Notes under the pieces: model-generated | What the model saw: only the letters and a program-made list of their open reading frames with translations | Told to the model about the DNA's origin: nothing | The model's database searches: none | Source: a virus | IMG/VR virus record: IMGVR_UViG_3300034418_011916 | Span: 1-25,046 of that record | Length of the DNA: 25,046 nt | Reading direction: 5' to 3' (one strand) | Part shown: piece by piece, positions 9,491 to 17,233 of the stretch | Layout: every line of letters starts with the position of its first letter | How positions within the stretch are numbered: the first letter of the stretch is position 1 | Made by a program: the position numbers and the translations under genes

Positions 9491-10300
9491 ATGGCAATTA
9501 AAATAAATAATACTACTGTTATTGATAATAGTTGTAATATTACCAATGCAACTGATATCACCGCTTCAGGAACTATTACTGCTGGAGCTATTAACCTTCC
9601 CGTTACAGGTACTACATTCAGTCCTGCTGATAATGCAACTGGAGTACCAGTTACAACTAACCAAATTTCTATTACATTTAATCAAATTATAGAAAAAGGA
9701 ACGGGTAATATTACTTTAAGGAGTGGAAGTGCCTCTGGTACTGTGATTCAGACAATTAGTGTAGGTTCAGGATCAGTTACTGTTAGTGGTGCAACTTTAA
9801 TAATTATTACTAACGACTTTAATTACTCAACTAATGTTTATGTTGTAATCGATGCTGGTGCAATTGTGGGTGCATTCCAGAGTAATACAATTATAAATAC
9901 CTACAATTTTACTACTGTTGCATTAAATCTTGGTGACTCTTATGGAGGTGGAAATCTTATTTGTAAAGCCAATCCAGTAAGATGGATTACAGCCCCTTCT
10001 GCAGCAGAAATTAGTACTAACTGGTTCAATAGAAATAGCGCAAATACTTGCGCACAAACTATTAGTGGTTGTAGTGGATGGTTTGTTCCAACAATTACAC
10101 AACTGCAGAATCCAGGTTCTGTCTGTAGAGCATATTGGCAAGATCCTAAGGGAAATAGTTTCTGGAGTAACTCAGACTGTGGTTATTTCTACACAATTGG
10201 CCGTGCATGGAGACTTAACTTATCTAATGGAAATGCATACTGTGTTGCATCAAAAACTAACTCATTGAGTATTAGATCTTTTAGGTGTGTCACTTATTGA
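9491..10300 (+). CDS. Short fibre: Big_5-like domain and Cys-rich lectin-like (DUF1566/FGE-like) tip
   Basis: This 269-residue protein is preceded by a perfect late promoter box and a GGAG Shine-Dalgarno site 8 bases before the ATG. It has a fibre-type N-terminus (MAIKINNTTVIDNS). Next comes a bacterial Ig-like Big_5-type segment at residues about 40-140 ('FSPADNATGVPVTTNQISI', then F-N-Q). The C-terminal domain (about 150-269) has the W-F-V-P-T...L, 'FWSNSDCG' and S-x-R-x-F-R-C-V pattern of DUF1566/formylglycine-enzyme/C-type-lectin-like folds. It carries seven Cys, many for a phage protein. The likely role is a receptor-binding tip. I saw no reverse transcriptase or template repeat nearby, so I do not call it a diversity-generating target. 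Confidence 0.8.
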   Translation: MAIKINNTTVIDNSCNITNATDITASGTITAGAINLPVTGTTFSPADNATGVPVTTNQISITFNQIIEKGTGNITLRSGSASGTVIQTISVGSGSVTVSGATLIIITNDFNYSTNVYVVIDAGAIVGAFQSNTIINTYNFTTVALNLGDSYGGGNLICKANPVRWITAPSAAEISTNWFNRNSANTCAQTISGCSGWFVPTITQLQNPGSVCRAYWQDPKGNSFWSNSDCGYFYTIGRAWRLNLSNGNAYCVASKTNSLSIRSFRCVTY

Positions 10301-10308
10301 TATAAATT
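10301..10308 (+). promoter_or_regulatory. Late-like promoter box (TATAAATT)
   Basis: This is a seven-of-eight match in the short gap before the first cassette gene. It suggests that the modification cassette is transcribed late together with the fibres. Confidence 0.45.
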
Positions 10309-10326
10309 TATTTTGATTATGTTGAT

Positions 10327-11142
10327 ATGAATAATTTAGATAATTTTCCACACGTTTATTATATCAATTTAGATTCTAGAGTTGATAGAAAAACGAGGAT
10401 AGAAAAGAAATTTGAAGAATATAACATTTCTTATACAAGAATATCTGCTTCAAATTATCTTGGAGATGAACAGGAAAAATGGGAACATTTAGTTCTTGAT
10501 AAAGAAGTTAAATGTAGTGCAAGTGACATTGGTTGTACTTTATCCCATCTAGAAGCCTTAGAAACATGGATTGCAACTTCAAATACAGAAGTTGCAGTCA
10601 TCATGGAAGATGATTGTGACATCACTATCAGTGATTATTGGAAATTTGATTGGGACACTCTAGTCAATAATTTACCTTTCAATTGGGATTGCATACAACT
10701 TTGTATGGATCATCACACCATGATACCCTTTTTTATTCATCCAATTATGAGGGACAGTGGTTCTGCGAGTTGTTATTTGATTAATCGTAATTACGCAGAA
10801 AAGGTTTTAAGGTTACATAAGTTTAGTGATGGTTACAGATTAGTAAATCACATTGGTGATTATGGTTATAGAGAAATACCATCACATATTGATTACTTGA
10901 TATTCGAAACTGGTAAGACGTATTCATTCCCAGTTTTTACTATCGACACCAGTTTTGAATCAGATCAAAGAAATTCTAAATTACATCCAAGACATCAACC
11001 TTGTAGAGATTCTGTTGTTAATTTTTGGAAAAATAAAAGTTCTGCATTTGACTTGGATGATTTTTTTTACTATCACAAAACAAATGACCATTTGATGATT
11101 GATAAACTAGAAATAAATAGTCAAAAATACAATTATACTTGA
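10327..11142 (+). CDS. Glycosyltransferase family 25-like protein
   Basis: This 271-residue protein has the GT25 signature: 'VYYINLDSRVDRK' at the N-terminus (about 10-22), 'GCTLSHLEALE' (69-79) and the acidic motif V-I-M-E-D-D (Glu94, Asp95, Asp96), which binds the metal-nucleotide sugar in this family. GT25 members build LPS glycans, and animal and mimivirus members glycosylate hydroxylysine in collagen. It is the first gene of the modification cassette. A late-like box (TATAAATT) lies 26 bases before the ATG, but no clear Shine-Dalgarno site is visible. It ends in K-Y-N-Y-T, a loose version of the cassette's shared tail. The acceptor is unknown: either host surface glycan or a virion protein. 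Confidence 0.82.
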   Translation: MNNLDNFPHVYYINLDSRVDRKTRIEKKFEEYNISYTRISASNYLGDEQEKWEHLVLDKEVKCSASDIGCTLSHLEALETWIATSNTEVAVIMEDDCDITISDYWKFDWDTLVNNLPFNWDCIQLCMDHHTMIPFFIHPIMRDSGSASCYLINRNYAEKVLRLHKFSDGYRLVNHIGDYGYREIPSHIDYLIFETGKTYSFPVFTIDTSFESDQRNSKLHPRHQPCRDSVVNFWKNKSSAFDLDDFFYYHKTNDHLMIDKLEINSQKYNYT

Positions 11143-11149
11143 GGTAATT

Positions 11150-11761
11150 ATGGATTTGATGAAGATTTATTCTGTACCATTTTGGCAATCAGAATATCCA
11201 GATTTTGAAGAACATCAGGAATTCTTTTTAGAGACGATTAGAAAATATAAAGAAGAAAATACTTCAGAAAATGATTGTGGGTATAAATCACCAGAAACTC
11301 TACATCAAGTAGGAGAGTTGAGACCTCTTTTTGAATATGTCTGTCAAATGGGGTTCAAGGCAGTTTTGGATCTTGATTTTGTTGACTGTGATATTGCACT
11401 TACTTCTGCGTGGTTAAATATTAATGACAGTCGTCAGTGTATGAGTAATGAACATGTACATGGTGACGTATTTTCTGGTGTCTTTTATCTTAAGGCACCA
11501 GATGAAAGTGGAAAGTTAGTCATCCAAAACCCAGCAATTAACCGTATGTGGGATGGATGTAAATTGACTTCACAAAAAAATCAATTTACCGCAGAGAGTA
11601 TAAAAATTGAACCAGTAGAAGGTAATGTTCTTGTTTTCCCTTCATATCTTTCACATTCAGTAGAAACTAATAACCACGACGAAGAAAGAATTTCGATCTC
11701 ATTCAATCTGATTGCACTTCCAAAAGGTTCGATTAATTATTCTCAATCACAAGATGAATGA
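11150..11761 (+). CDS. 2-oxoglutarate/Fe(II)-dependent oxygenase (2OG-FeII_Oxy_5 type)
   Basis: This is a 203-residue protein. Fe(II) ligands fit the family: His104-x-Asp106 within 'EHVHGDVFSGVFYL', distal His169 in 'FPSYLSHSV', and 2-oxoglutarate-binding Arg180 in 'RISISFNL'. Family members hydroxylate protein or small-molecule substrates with O2 and 2-oxoglutarate. The substrate is not evident here. The start used has a GAGG site 5 bases upstream; a second in-frame ATG at 11159 ('MKIYSVPFW') would also suit the family. It ends 'GSINYSQSQDE', so an N-Y-S tail seems extended by extra residues. Its stop overlaps the next gene's start region by 8 bases, consistent with translational coupling. 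Confidence 0.8.
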   Translation: MDLMKIYSVPFWQSEYPDFEEHQEFFLETIRKYKEENTSENDCGYKSPETLHQVGELRPLFEYVCQMGFKAVLDLDFVDCDIALTSAWLNINDSRQCMSNEHVHGDVFSGVFYLKAPDESGKLVIQNPAINRMWDGCKLTSQKNQFTAESIKIEPVEGNVLVFPSYLSHSVETNNHDEERISISFNLIALPKGSINYSQSQDE

Positions 11762-12263
11762 GAATATAATATCAAGAGAGGAATTAAGTTTCATTATGAA
11801 ATTTATTGATATTAATCAAGATTTATTTAAAAATAATGGAACTTTACCAAATAGAAAATATCTAAATCTGCCTAAAGAACCAGATACTCCAAAGTTATTT
11901 TTTGATATTAAAGAAAGAATTTTGGATAAAGAGAACATTAGAAATGATTATATTGATCATTCCGCATACGAAGATTATGTGGGATACATAACTGATGGGG
12001 GAAAAATACATCAACATAAGGATCCAACTATAGATGGATATGATCATGTAAGATTTAATTTATTCTTATCTGTTCCTCGAAAAGGTGGATTTCCAGTGTA
12101 TGATGGAGTAAGTATACCAGTGAAAATAGGAGATTATGTTAGGTGTAATTCAAGTAAAGACTTTCATGAATGTGAGGTTGTGGAAGGAGATGTTCCAAGA
12201 ATTGTAATATCTTACGGAATTTATTTAAAACGAAAAAAAGACAGGTTTATGAGTTATCAATGA
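11754..12263 (+). CDS. 2OG/Fe(II) oxygenase-like protein
   Basis: This 169-residue protein uses the ATG at 11754 (M-N-E-N-I-I), which overlaps the previous stop. A longer upstream reading would run deep into the preceding gene. The oxygenase core is 'GGKIHQHKDPTID' with H88-K-D90 as the HxD pair, the distal His138 in F-H-E-C, and Arg149 in P-R-I-V-I-S-Y. The segment F-N-L-F-L-S-V-P matches the strand after HxD in this fold. It closes with 'IYLKRKKDRFMSYQ', very like the end of the 13069 gene ('LYMKRSKKKLISYE'), so these two are related in their last strands and both carry the strict S-Y-x tail. The substrate is unknown. Confidence 0.72.
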   Translation: MNENIISREELSFIMKFIDINQDLFKNNGTLPNRKYLNLPKEPDTPKLFFDIKERILDKENIRNDYIDHSAYEDYVGYITDGGKIHQHKDPTIDGYDHVRFNLFLSVPRKGGFPVYDGVSIPVKIGDYVRCNSSKDFHECEVVEGDVPRIVISYGIYLKRKKDRFMSYQ

Positions 12264-13072
12264 AATCTTATTATTTTATCTCTGGACTTCCAAGATCTGG
12301 TTCCACATTACTTTCTGGTATCCTAAGACAGAACCCAGAGTTTTATGCTGATATTACTTCACCGTTAGAAGGTATTGTGTGTAACACAATAGACTTTATG
12401 ACTGGGTGTGCAAATAACATGGACATTACAGAGGACCATAGAAAAAATATATTACTCTCAATTTTTGAGGGATATTATAAACATCTAGATACACCTGTAG
12501 TTTTTGACACTTCAAGAAATTGGACTAGAAGTACAACACTTCTTCAGGAACTATTTCCATACACTAAGATGATTTGTTGTGTGAGGGATATTCCTTGGAT
12601 TATCAATTCTTTTGAACTTATCAATAAGAAGAATCCATTCCATACCTCCACATTGATTAGACCAGAAGACAAGGATAATGTGTTTTCTAGAAGTGATGCA
12701 ATGATGAGTAAAGACTGTGGAATTATTTTTGGTCCTTGGACAGGTCTTCAAGAAGGTTATGCAATGAGTCCAGAGATGATTCACTTTGTTGAATATGAAA
12801 ACCTATGTAAGGATCCAGAAAAAGAACTGAGATCCATCTATGAGTTCCTAGAAAGACCTTACCATTCTCACGACTTTGAGAATGTTGAGTATTCTAGTGA
12901 AAATTTTGACAGATATTGTAACCTTAAAAATTTACATACAGTACGAAAAAAAGTAGAATATAAGGAACAAAGGAAAGTATTACCAGTAGATGTATGGGAA
13001 AAGTATAAATCTATGGATATGGAATTTTGGAGAAAAACGAATCAACCTAAAAAGGGTATTAGTTACACATGA
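12260..13072 (+). CDS. Sulfotransferase, PAPS-dependent type
   Basis: This 270-residue protein starts at an ATG inside the ATGA overlap with the upstream gene. The 5'-phosphosulfate-binding loop is plain at residues 7-18 ('ISGLPRSGSTLL'). The 3'-phosphate-binding region is represented by V-R-D-I-P-W...N-S-F-E (about 107-118). Family members transfer sulfate from PAPS to hydroxyls or amines of glycans, proteins or small molecules. 'VEYENLCKDPEKELRSIYEFL' is the usual late-family segment. It lies between two oxygenases in one coupled run, so sulfation of the same glycan or protein built by its neighbours is likely. It ends 'KKGISYT', the strict cassette tail on a fold unrelated to the oxygenases. 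Confidence 0.87.
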   Translation: MKSYYFISGLPRSGSTLLSGILRQNPEFYADITSPLEGIVCNTIDFMTGCANNMDITEDHRKNILLSIFEGYYKHLDTPVVFDTSRNWTRSTTLLQELFPYTKMICCVRDIPWIINSFELINKKNPFHTSTLIRPEDKDNVFSRSDAMMSKDCGIIFGPWTGLQEGYAMSPEMIHFVEYENLCKDPEKELRSIYEFLERPYHSHDFENVEYSSENFDRYCNLKNLHTVRKKVEYKEQRKVLPVDVWEKYKSMDMEFWRKTNQPKKGISYT

Positions 13073-13704
13073 TGGAACACTTTTACTATAAAAATCTAGC
13101 CTATGTTCAAACAAAGGTAGATTCTGATACTTTAGAAAAAATAAAAATAGAATCAAAATTTATATTTGATAATCAAAGTACCTTTAAGAAGGTCAATACT
13201 GAATTGGCAGGGAACTTAGAAAAACAGTATTCGACAAACAAAGCCAAATCTATTTTAGAGTCATATCTAACACCACTCGCAGATGAATATTATAAAATTT
13301 CCCAAGAGACTGAAAGATGTCCTGGTTGGGAAATTGATGACTTGTGGATAAATTTTCAGAAAAAATATGAACACAACCCATTACATAATCATAGTGGAGA
13401 TTTATCATTTGTTATGTGGGTTCAGATACCTTACGATTTAGAAGAAGAACTTTCACTATCAAATTGTAAGGATTCAAATACACCTACAAACTCATTGTTT
13501 GAATTTGTTTTCACTGACTTTTTGGGAAGACTTGTAACCCATAGAGTAGAGGTGGATAAATCTTATGAAGGAACAATCATAATGTTCCCTTCTCTTTTGA
13601 ACCATGCGGTACATCCTTTTCACACTAGTGATGAATACAGAATTTCTATATCAGGGAATTTGTATATGAAAAGAAGTAAAAAGAAATTAATTTCATATGA
13701 ATAA
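13069..13704 (+). CDS. 2OG/Fe(II) oxygenase (2OG-FeII_Oxy_5 type)
   Basis: This is a 211-residue protein. The ATG at 13069 overlaps the upstream stop (ATGA), and a second ATG follows directly. Ligand candidates are His106 and His108 with Asp111 in 'HNPLHNHSGDLSFVMW', distal His179 in 'FPSLLNHAVHPF', and Arg191 in 'YRISISGN'. The pattern N-P-x-H-x-H-x-G-x-L-S-F is typical of phage members of the family. An AAAAAGGG stretch in the preceding gene's Lys-Lys-Gly codons may serve as its Shine-Dalgarno site. It ends 'KKKLISYE'. Since the next gene does not overlap it, the tail is not forced by a start codon here. The substrate is unknown. Confidence 0.8.
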   Translation: MMEHFYYKNLAYVQTKVDSDTLEKIKIESKFIFDNQSTFKKVNTELAGNLEKQYSTNKAKSILESYLTPLADEYYKISQETERCPGWEIDDLWINFQKKYEHNPLHNHSGDLSFVMWVQIPYDLEEELSLSNCKDSNTPTNSLFEFVFTDFLGRLVTHRVEVDKSYEGTIIMFPSLLNHAVHPFHTSDEYRISISGNLYMKRSKKKLISYE

Positions 13705-13707
13705 ATA
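13700..13707 (+). promoter_or_regulatory. Late-like promoter box (AATAAATA)
   Basis: It matches N-ATAAATA, overlaps the stop of the 13069 oxygenase gene and lies 23 bases before the small acidic gene at 13731, one of the few real gaps in the cassette. Confidence 0.4.
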
Positions 13708-13730
13708 GGTGAAAATAATTATTTAAAATT

Positions 13731-14006
13731 ATGAGTGACGAAAAACCCGTAAGAACTTATCAACTTGACCCTGATAAAATTGAAACAATTGAAGATGTTA
13801 GGAAAGTACTAGGTGCAGTGAAATTAAGAATTGACACTGACCATTATATGTTTGATGAACTTACTGAATATTTTACAACCGAAGTAGTGCCCAGAGGTTA
13901 CATCCCACTTTTGAATATGGTTGGAGATGAGAAAGTCGCAAAAATGACTTTTGAACAGATGGAAGAAAAAATAATTGAACTCAAAATCAAAGTTGATGAT
14001 GACTGA
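13731..14006 (+). CDS. Small acidic protein of unknown function
   Basis: This 91-residue protein is acidic and soluble, with no membrane segment or Cys. It begins 'MSDEKPVRTYQLDPDKIETI' and has a helical C-terminal half ending in Asp-Asp-Asp. A late-like box (AATAAATA) lies at 13700-13707, but Shine-Dalgarno support is weak. It is one of few cassette genes without the terminal Tyr tail, and its acidity contrasts with the Lys-rich tails of its neighbours. I do not recognise the family. A scaffold or adaptor role is possible but only inferred. Confidence 0.7.
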   Translation: MSDEKPVRTYQLDPDKIETIEDVRKVLGAVKLRIDTDHYMFDELTEYFTTEVVPRGYIPLLNMVGDEKVAKMTFEQMEEKIIELKIKVDDD

Positions 14007-14670
14007 ATTACCTATTGTAATTGACAATTTTTTTGAGGAGGATTATCAACAGAAAATAGAAGATTCCATGTTCGATTGTATATGGAAAGTTACAATGGAT
14101 AATACACGTTCCATTGATGCACAATCTACCCAAGACAAATATAGAAAATTTTTAGATCCATTTAAATATGATATTTCTCCCTCTATAACAACAAATCTTC
14201 TAAATTCGGTTAATGGGACATTTGAGTTATTTTATCCTGTAGTAGAAAAAGTTTGTAATCATATGGACTTTAGTATTGAAAAAATAAGTAGGTGTATCGC
14301 TGGAATCCAAGGTGTTCAAGTTTTAAGAGAGCAAAATAAACTGTGTGGAATCCATATTAATCAACAAACACCTCATTTAGTATTACTATACTATGTGAAT
14401 GATTCTGATGGTGATACTTTACTTTTCAACAAAACCACAAATGATGTAGAAGGTTGTCCTTTGTATTACGACCACAATGAATGTGACTTTGATATTGATT
14501 ATAGAGTAACACCCAAACAAGGAAGAGTATTATTATTTGATGGAAGAACTTATCATTCTTCTTGTTCACCCACCGAAGGAATAAGATGTATAATAACCTT
14601 GGATATATTTGGTAAGTTTAATGATAAAAGTTACAAATTTCCTGCTCCAAAAAATTATTTGTATACATGA
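13999..14670 (+). CDS. 2OG/Fe(II) oxygenase (prolyl-hydroxylase-like) with H-x-N in place of H-x-D
   Basis: The start is one of two adjacent ATGs (13996 or 13999). The second gives 'MTELPIVIDNFFEEDY', the usual N-terminus of phage prolyl-4-hydroxylase-like oxygenases, with an 8-base overlap on the preceding gene; the protein is then 223 residues. The core 'TPHLVLLYYVNDSDGDTLLF' is characteristic. Distal His186 lies in 'FDGRTYHSSCSP' and Arg196 in 'GIRCIITLDIFG'. The proximal motif reads His119-Ile-Asn121, where Asp is expected, so the iron site may be altered or another residue may supply the ligand. It ends 'PKNYLYT', a loose version of the cassette tail. Confidence 0.8.
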   Translation: MTELPIVIDNFFEEDYQQKIEDSMFDCIWKVTMDNTRSIDAQSTQDKYRKFLDPFKYDISPSITTNLLNSVNGTFELFYPVVEKVCNHMDFSIEKISRCIAGIQGVQVLREQNKLCGIHINQQTPHLVLLYYVNDSDGDTLLFNKTTNDVEGCPLYYDHNECDFDIDYRVTPKQGRVLLFDGRTYHSSCSPTEGIRCIITLDIFGKFNDKSYKFPAPKNYLYT

Positions 14671-14858
14671 GAAAACCTATTGAAGTTTTTTTGAGACAAT
14701 GTTATCATTTAAAGTTACAAGAACTTCCTGATAGGAAAAGACCGTCTTGGAGTACTCACTGTGACTCAAATCACATCAGTCCTGTGATAGATTGGGAAAG
14801 TTATATCAACATAGAAGAAACTAAATCAAAAAAAGTACAGAGACTTTCTTACCAGTGA
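14667..14858 (+). CDS. 63-residue orphan carrying the strict S-Y-x tail
   Basis: This small protein starts at an ATG in an ATGA overlap and ends in a TGA that overlaps the next gene's GTG. The sequence 'MRKPIEVFLRQCYHLKLQE' and L-P-D-R-K-R-P-S-W recalls the N-terminal edge of some phage or viral glycosyltransferases, but no catalytic core follows. The second half is polar and ends 'KSKKVQRLSYQ'. I do not recognise a function. It could be a relic of a larger enzyme, or an adaptor whose role is to carry the tail. Coupling on both sides and clean boundaries suggest that it is expressed. Confidence 0.7.
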   Translation: MRKPIEVFLRQCYHLKLQELPDRKRPSWSTHCDSNHISPVIDWESYINIEETKSKKVQRLSYQ

Positions 14859-15586
14859 AAAATAAATTATATTATCACTTTTTTATTCCAGACATTCCCT
14901 CTCACTGGAAGTTATTACTATATGAACAATTAGATTGTATTGAAGGATCTGAATTGCCATATTTCTGTGAAGTTGAAATGTGTGTTTCTTCCAATGAAGA
15001 AAACTTCAAGGAATTGAAAGAACTTGTAAATGATTATTCATTTCTCAATGTCACTTGGTTTGACACTTCTATTCAGGACAATAGAGAACATTATGAAGGG
15101 ACGACATTATTAAAACTGTACGATGAATGCTCTGATTACGACAATGTTGGATATATCCACAGTAAAGGAATAACCTCATTATCAAAACAAGTTAACCGTT
15201 GGAGAAAAGTACTGGAATATGGGGTGATAGAAAAATGGAGGAACAATATACAGGCATTAAATAATGGGTATGATGTTTCTGGAATTTGTTGGGATGTATA
15301 TGGTGATCATTTCTCAGGAAATTTTTGGTGGGGTAAAAGTTCTTACATAAAAACTTTACCAAGACCAGTTTTACAACAATGGAGAAAACAAATTGTCCCA
15401 GTGGACAGTCATTGGAGTAGTAGATTTAGATACGAGAGTTGGATAGGATTAGAAAACCCAAAATTCAATAATTTATATGAGAATAGATGTATCAGTCGAG
15501 GTGAAATAATAAACAAGTATGTCGTTGATGTAAAAAGAAAAACAATTTTGAACTTTCCTAATGAAAAAACTATTAGTTACTCTTAA
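14855..15586 (+). CDS. Glycosyltransferase-like protein (HSKG / HFSGNFWW type)
   Basis: This 243-residue protein starts at a GTG that shares bases with the upstream stop (CAG-TGA). Motifs 'VGYIHSKGIT' (His102-Ser-Lys-Gly105) and 'DHFSGNFWWGKSSYI' (His152-Trp159) mark a group of glycosyltransferase-like proteins found in phages and surface-polysaccharide loci. The rest is alpha/beta, with W-x-W and Arg/Trp-rich segments ('QQWRKQIVPVDSHW'). The donor sugar cannot be told. It ends 'NEKTISYS', and this tail lies inside a 26-base overlap with the next gene, read in another frame. Its GTG start suggests that the preceding gene's C-terminus was kept at the cost of an ATG. Confidence 0.75.
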   Translation: MKNKLYYHFFIPDIPSHWKLLLYEQLDCIEGSELPYFCEVEMCVSSNEENFKELKELVNDYSFLNVTWFDTSIQDNREHYEGTTLLKLYDECSDYDNVGYIHSKGITSLSKQVNRWRKVLEYGVIEKWRNNIQALNNGYDVSGICWDVYGDHFSGNFWWGKSSYIKTLPRPVLQQWRKQIVPVDSHWSSRFRYESWIGLENPKFNNLYENRCISRGEIINKYVVDVKRKTILNFPNEKTISYS

Positions 15587-16265
15587 TATTGGTGATTATG
15601 ATAAGGATATCACAGGACTTACATTTCCATATATGAGAGAGTACGCAAAAAATATTGGTGCAGACTTTCATGTCATTACTGAAAGGAAGTTTCCAGACTT
15701 CCCATTAATGCTTGAAGAATTTCAAATGTATGAGTTTTCACAAACTTATGACTGGATTATTTTTTTAGATGGGGATTGTCTAATCAATCCAAACACAGTA
15801 GATTTGACTACACTGGTAAAAGAAGACACTGTCATTATTGCAAAATATAATCCACCTGACCATCACTTCCATCCAGAGAACATTGAGGGTGAGTATGATT
15901 TCAAATATTATGCACCATTTTTCTTTCTAGTATTTCATAAGAACTCAAGAGACTGTGTAAAACCTTATGCAAATCCTTATGATTATTATGAACACATCAA
16001 CTTGAATTCTACTCATCCTGAGATGAAAAACTATATGAAAATTAGATCTCATCTCACCGAGAAAGAAATAAAAGATACTCTCATTGATGAATTTTTACTC
16101 ACTCTAAATCTACATAGATACAATATCAAAACTAATACTTTAGTAGAAGATTTCCCAGAACTTTCTGCAATATCACATACAAGTGACGCAAAGGAAGAAA
16201 AAATAAAACAACTAAAAAAAGATATTAAGAGAATGAATTTTATTCAGAGTATTTCTTATTCATGA
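15561..16265 (+). CDS. GT-A-fold glycosyltransferase (DGD motif)
   Basis: This is a 234-residue protein. The N-terminus (K-K-L-L-V-T-L-N-I-G) is a first beta strand. 'YDWIIFLDGDCLI' supplies the DXD motif (Asp70-Gly-Asp72) that binds metal and nucleotide sugar in GT-A enzymes. 'MREYAKNIGADFHVIT' is typical of GT8-like and related families in surface-glycan loci. The region 'YYAPFFFLVF' and 'LIDEFLLTLNL' would form the acceptor half. It overlaps the preceding gene by 26 bases. After a basic helix it ends 'NFIQSISYS', the strict tail. Sugar and acceptor are unknown. Confidence 0.8.
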   Translation: MKKLLVTLNIGDYDKDITGLTFPYMREYAKNIGADFHVITERKFPDFPLMLEEFQMYEFSQTYDWIIFLDGDCLINPNTVDLTTLVKEDTVIIAKYNPPDHHFHPENIEGEYDFKYYAPFFFLVFHKNSRDCVKPYANPYDYYEHINLNSTHPEMKNYMKIRSHLTEKEIKDTLIDEFLLTLNLHRYNIKTNTLVEDFPELSAISHTSDAKEEKIKQLKKDIKRMNFIQSISYS

Positions 16266-17233
16266 GAATTGAAAAAATGACTACAGTAATTTCATTGGGT
16301 GGTGGACTTGGAAGAATTATCAGTGCAATTCCTGCATTACTGAAATATAGTAAAAGTCATCCAGATGAGGAATGGTACGTCACAATTCCTGCATGGAATT
16401 ATGTCACCTGGGGATTTTCAGAACTTCAGAAAAGAACTTTCGATCCTGATGCTCACGGCACATTTGAATTATATTGGAAAGCAGATAAAGTAATTTCTCC
16501 AGAACCATATCAACTTCCTGCGTATTATCGTAATGAAATTTCATTGAGAGAAGCATTTGATGTCTGTATCAATAACTCTACAGATCATAGTGATTTGCCT
16601 CCAATGCAATTGGTTCTTTCGATGCAAGAAAAGAGAATGGCATATGATATCATAGAAATAGCAAAGGGGATTCACAATAAATCTAAGACTATCGTATTAC
16701 AACCTTATGGGTCCACTGCAACACCACACCCGTCTGGTATTTTTGATGATAGTTTGAGATCTATTCCCAAACCAATGTTAGATTATTTTATTGATAACTT
16801 ATCAAAAGACTATAATTTAGTTTACATGGGTGCAAAAGATTTTCATAATGTCAAGACTTATAGACCAGAACCAGACCCAAATATGAGAGAATGGGCAGCA
16901 ATCATTGGGGCTGCAGATTACTTTATTGGTTGTGATTCTTGTGGTCAACATATGTGTAAGGCACTGAACAAATCTGCATCAGTAGTAATCGCAGGTACTC
17001 ACCATATCAATGTAAGTTATGGTAATTTTCATATCATTCAAAGAGATGTTCCCTTTTATCCTGATGCGATGAGAATATCTGGTTTCGAGTCACATATGTC
17101 TTCCAGACTCAATGAACCAAGAATTAATTTCACACAAGAAGAAATTGAGAACTCATATCAAAAAATTATAGAGAACATAGGGGGGAATGAAATAGTGAAA
17201 CCTAAGAAAAGTAAGGGAGTATCTTACAATTGA
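16262..17233 (+). CDS. GT-B glycosyltransferase, family 9 (heptosyltransferase)-like
   Basis: This 323-residue protein begins at an ATG in the ATGA overlap; an alternative ATG lies at 16277. The N-terminal 'SLGGGLGRIISAIPALLKY' corresponds to the donor-side glycine loop of heptosyltransferase-like GT-B enzymes. The C-terminal half has 'IGAADYFIGCDSCGQHMCKA', the position where GT9 enzymes read D-S-G-x-x-H. The length fits the family. It ends 'KPKKSKGVSYN', the strict tail after a Lys-rich stretch. The codons just before the stop include AAGGGAG, which may double as a Shine-Dalgarno site for the next gene's TTG start. Confidence 0.75.
   Translation: MRIEKMTTVISLGGGLGRIISAIPALLKYSKSHPDEEWYVTIPAWNYVTWGFSELQKRTFDPDAHGTFELYWKADKVISPEPYQLPAYYRNEISLREAFDVCINNSTDHSDLPPMQLVLSMQEKRMAYDIIEIAKGIHNKSKTIVLQPYGSTATPHPSGIFDDSLRSIPKPMLDYFIDNLSKDYNLVYMGAKDFHNVKTYRPEPDPNMREWAAIIGAADYFIGCDSCGQHMCKALNKSASVVIAGTHHINVSYGNFHIIQRDVPFYPDAMRISGFESHMSSRLNEPRINFTQEEIENSYQKIIENIGGNEIVKPKKSKGVSYN

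Noticed and set aside
9940-10300. Target of a diversity-generating retroelement
   Set aside because: No reverse transcriptase, accessory gene or template repeat is visible in the window.
14667-15586. One glycosyltransferase split by a frameshift
   Set aside because: The first part ends with the same strict tail and a stop/start overlap as its neighbours, so two genes are more likely.
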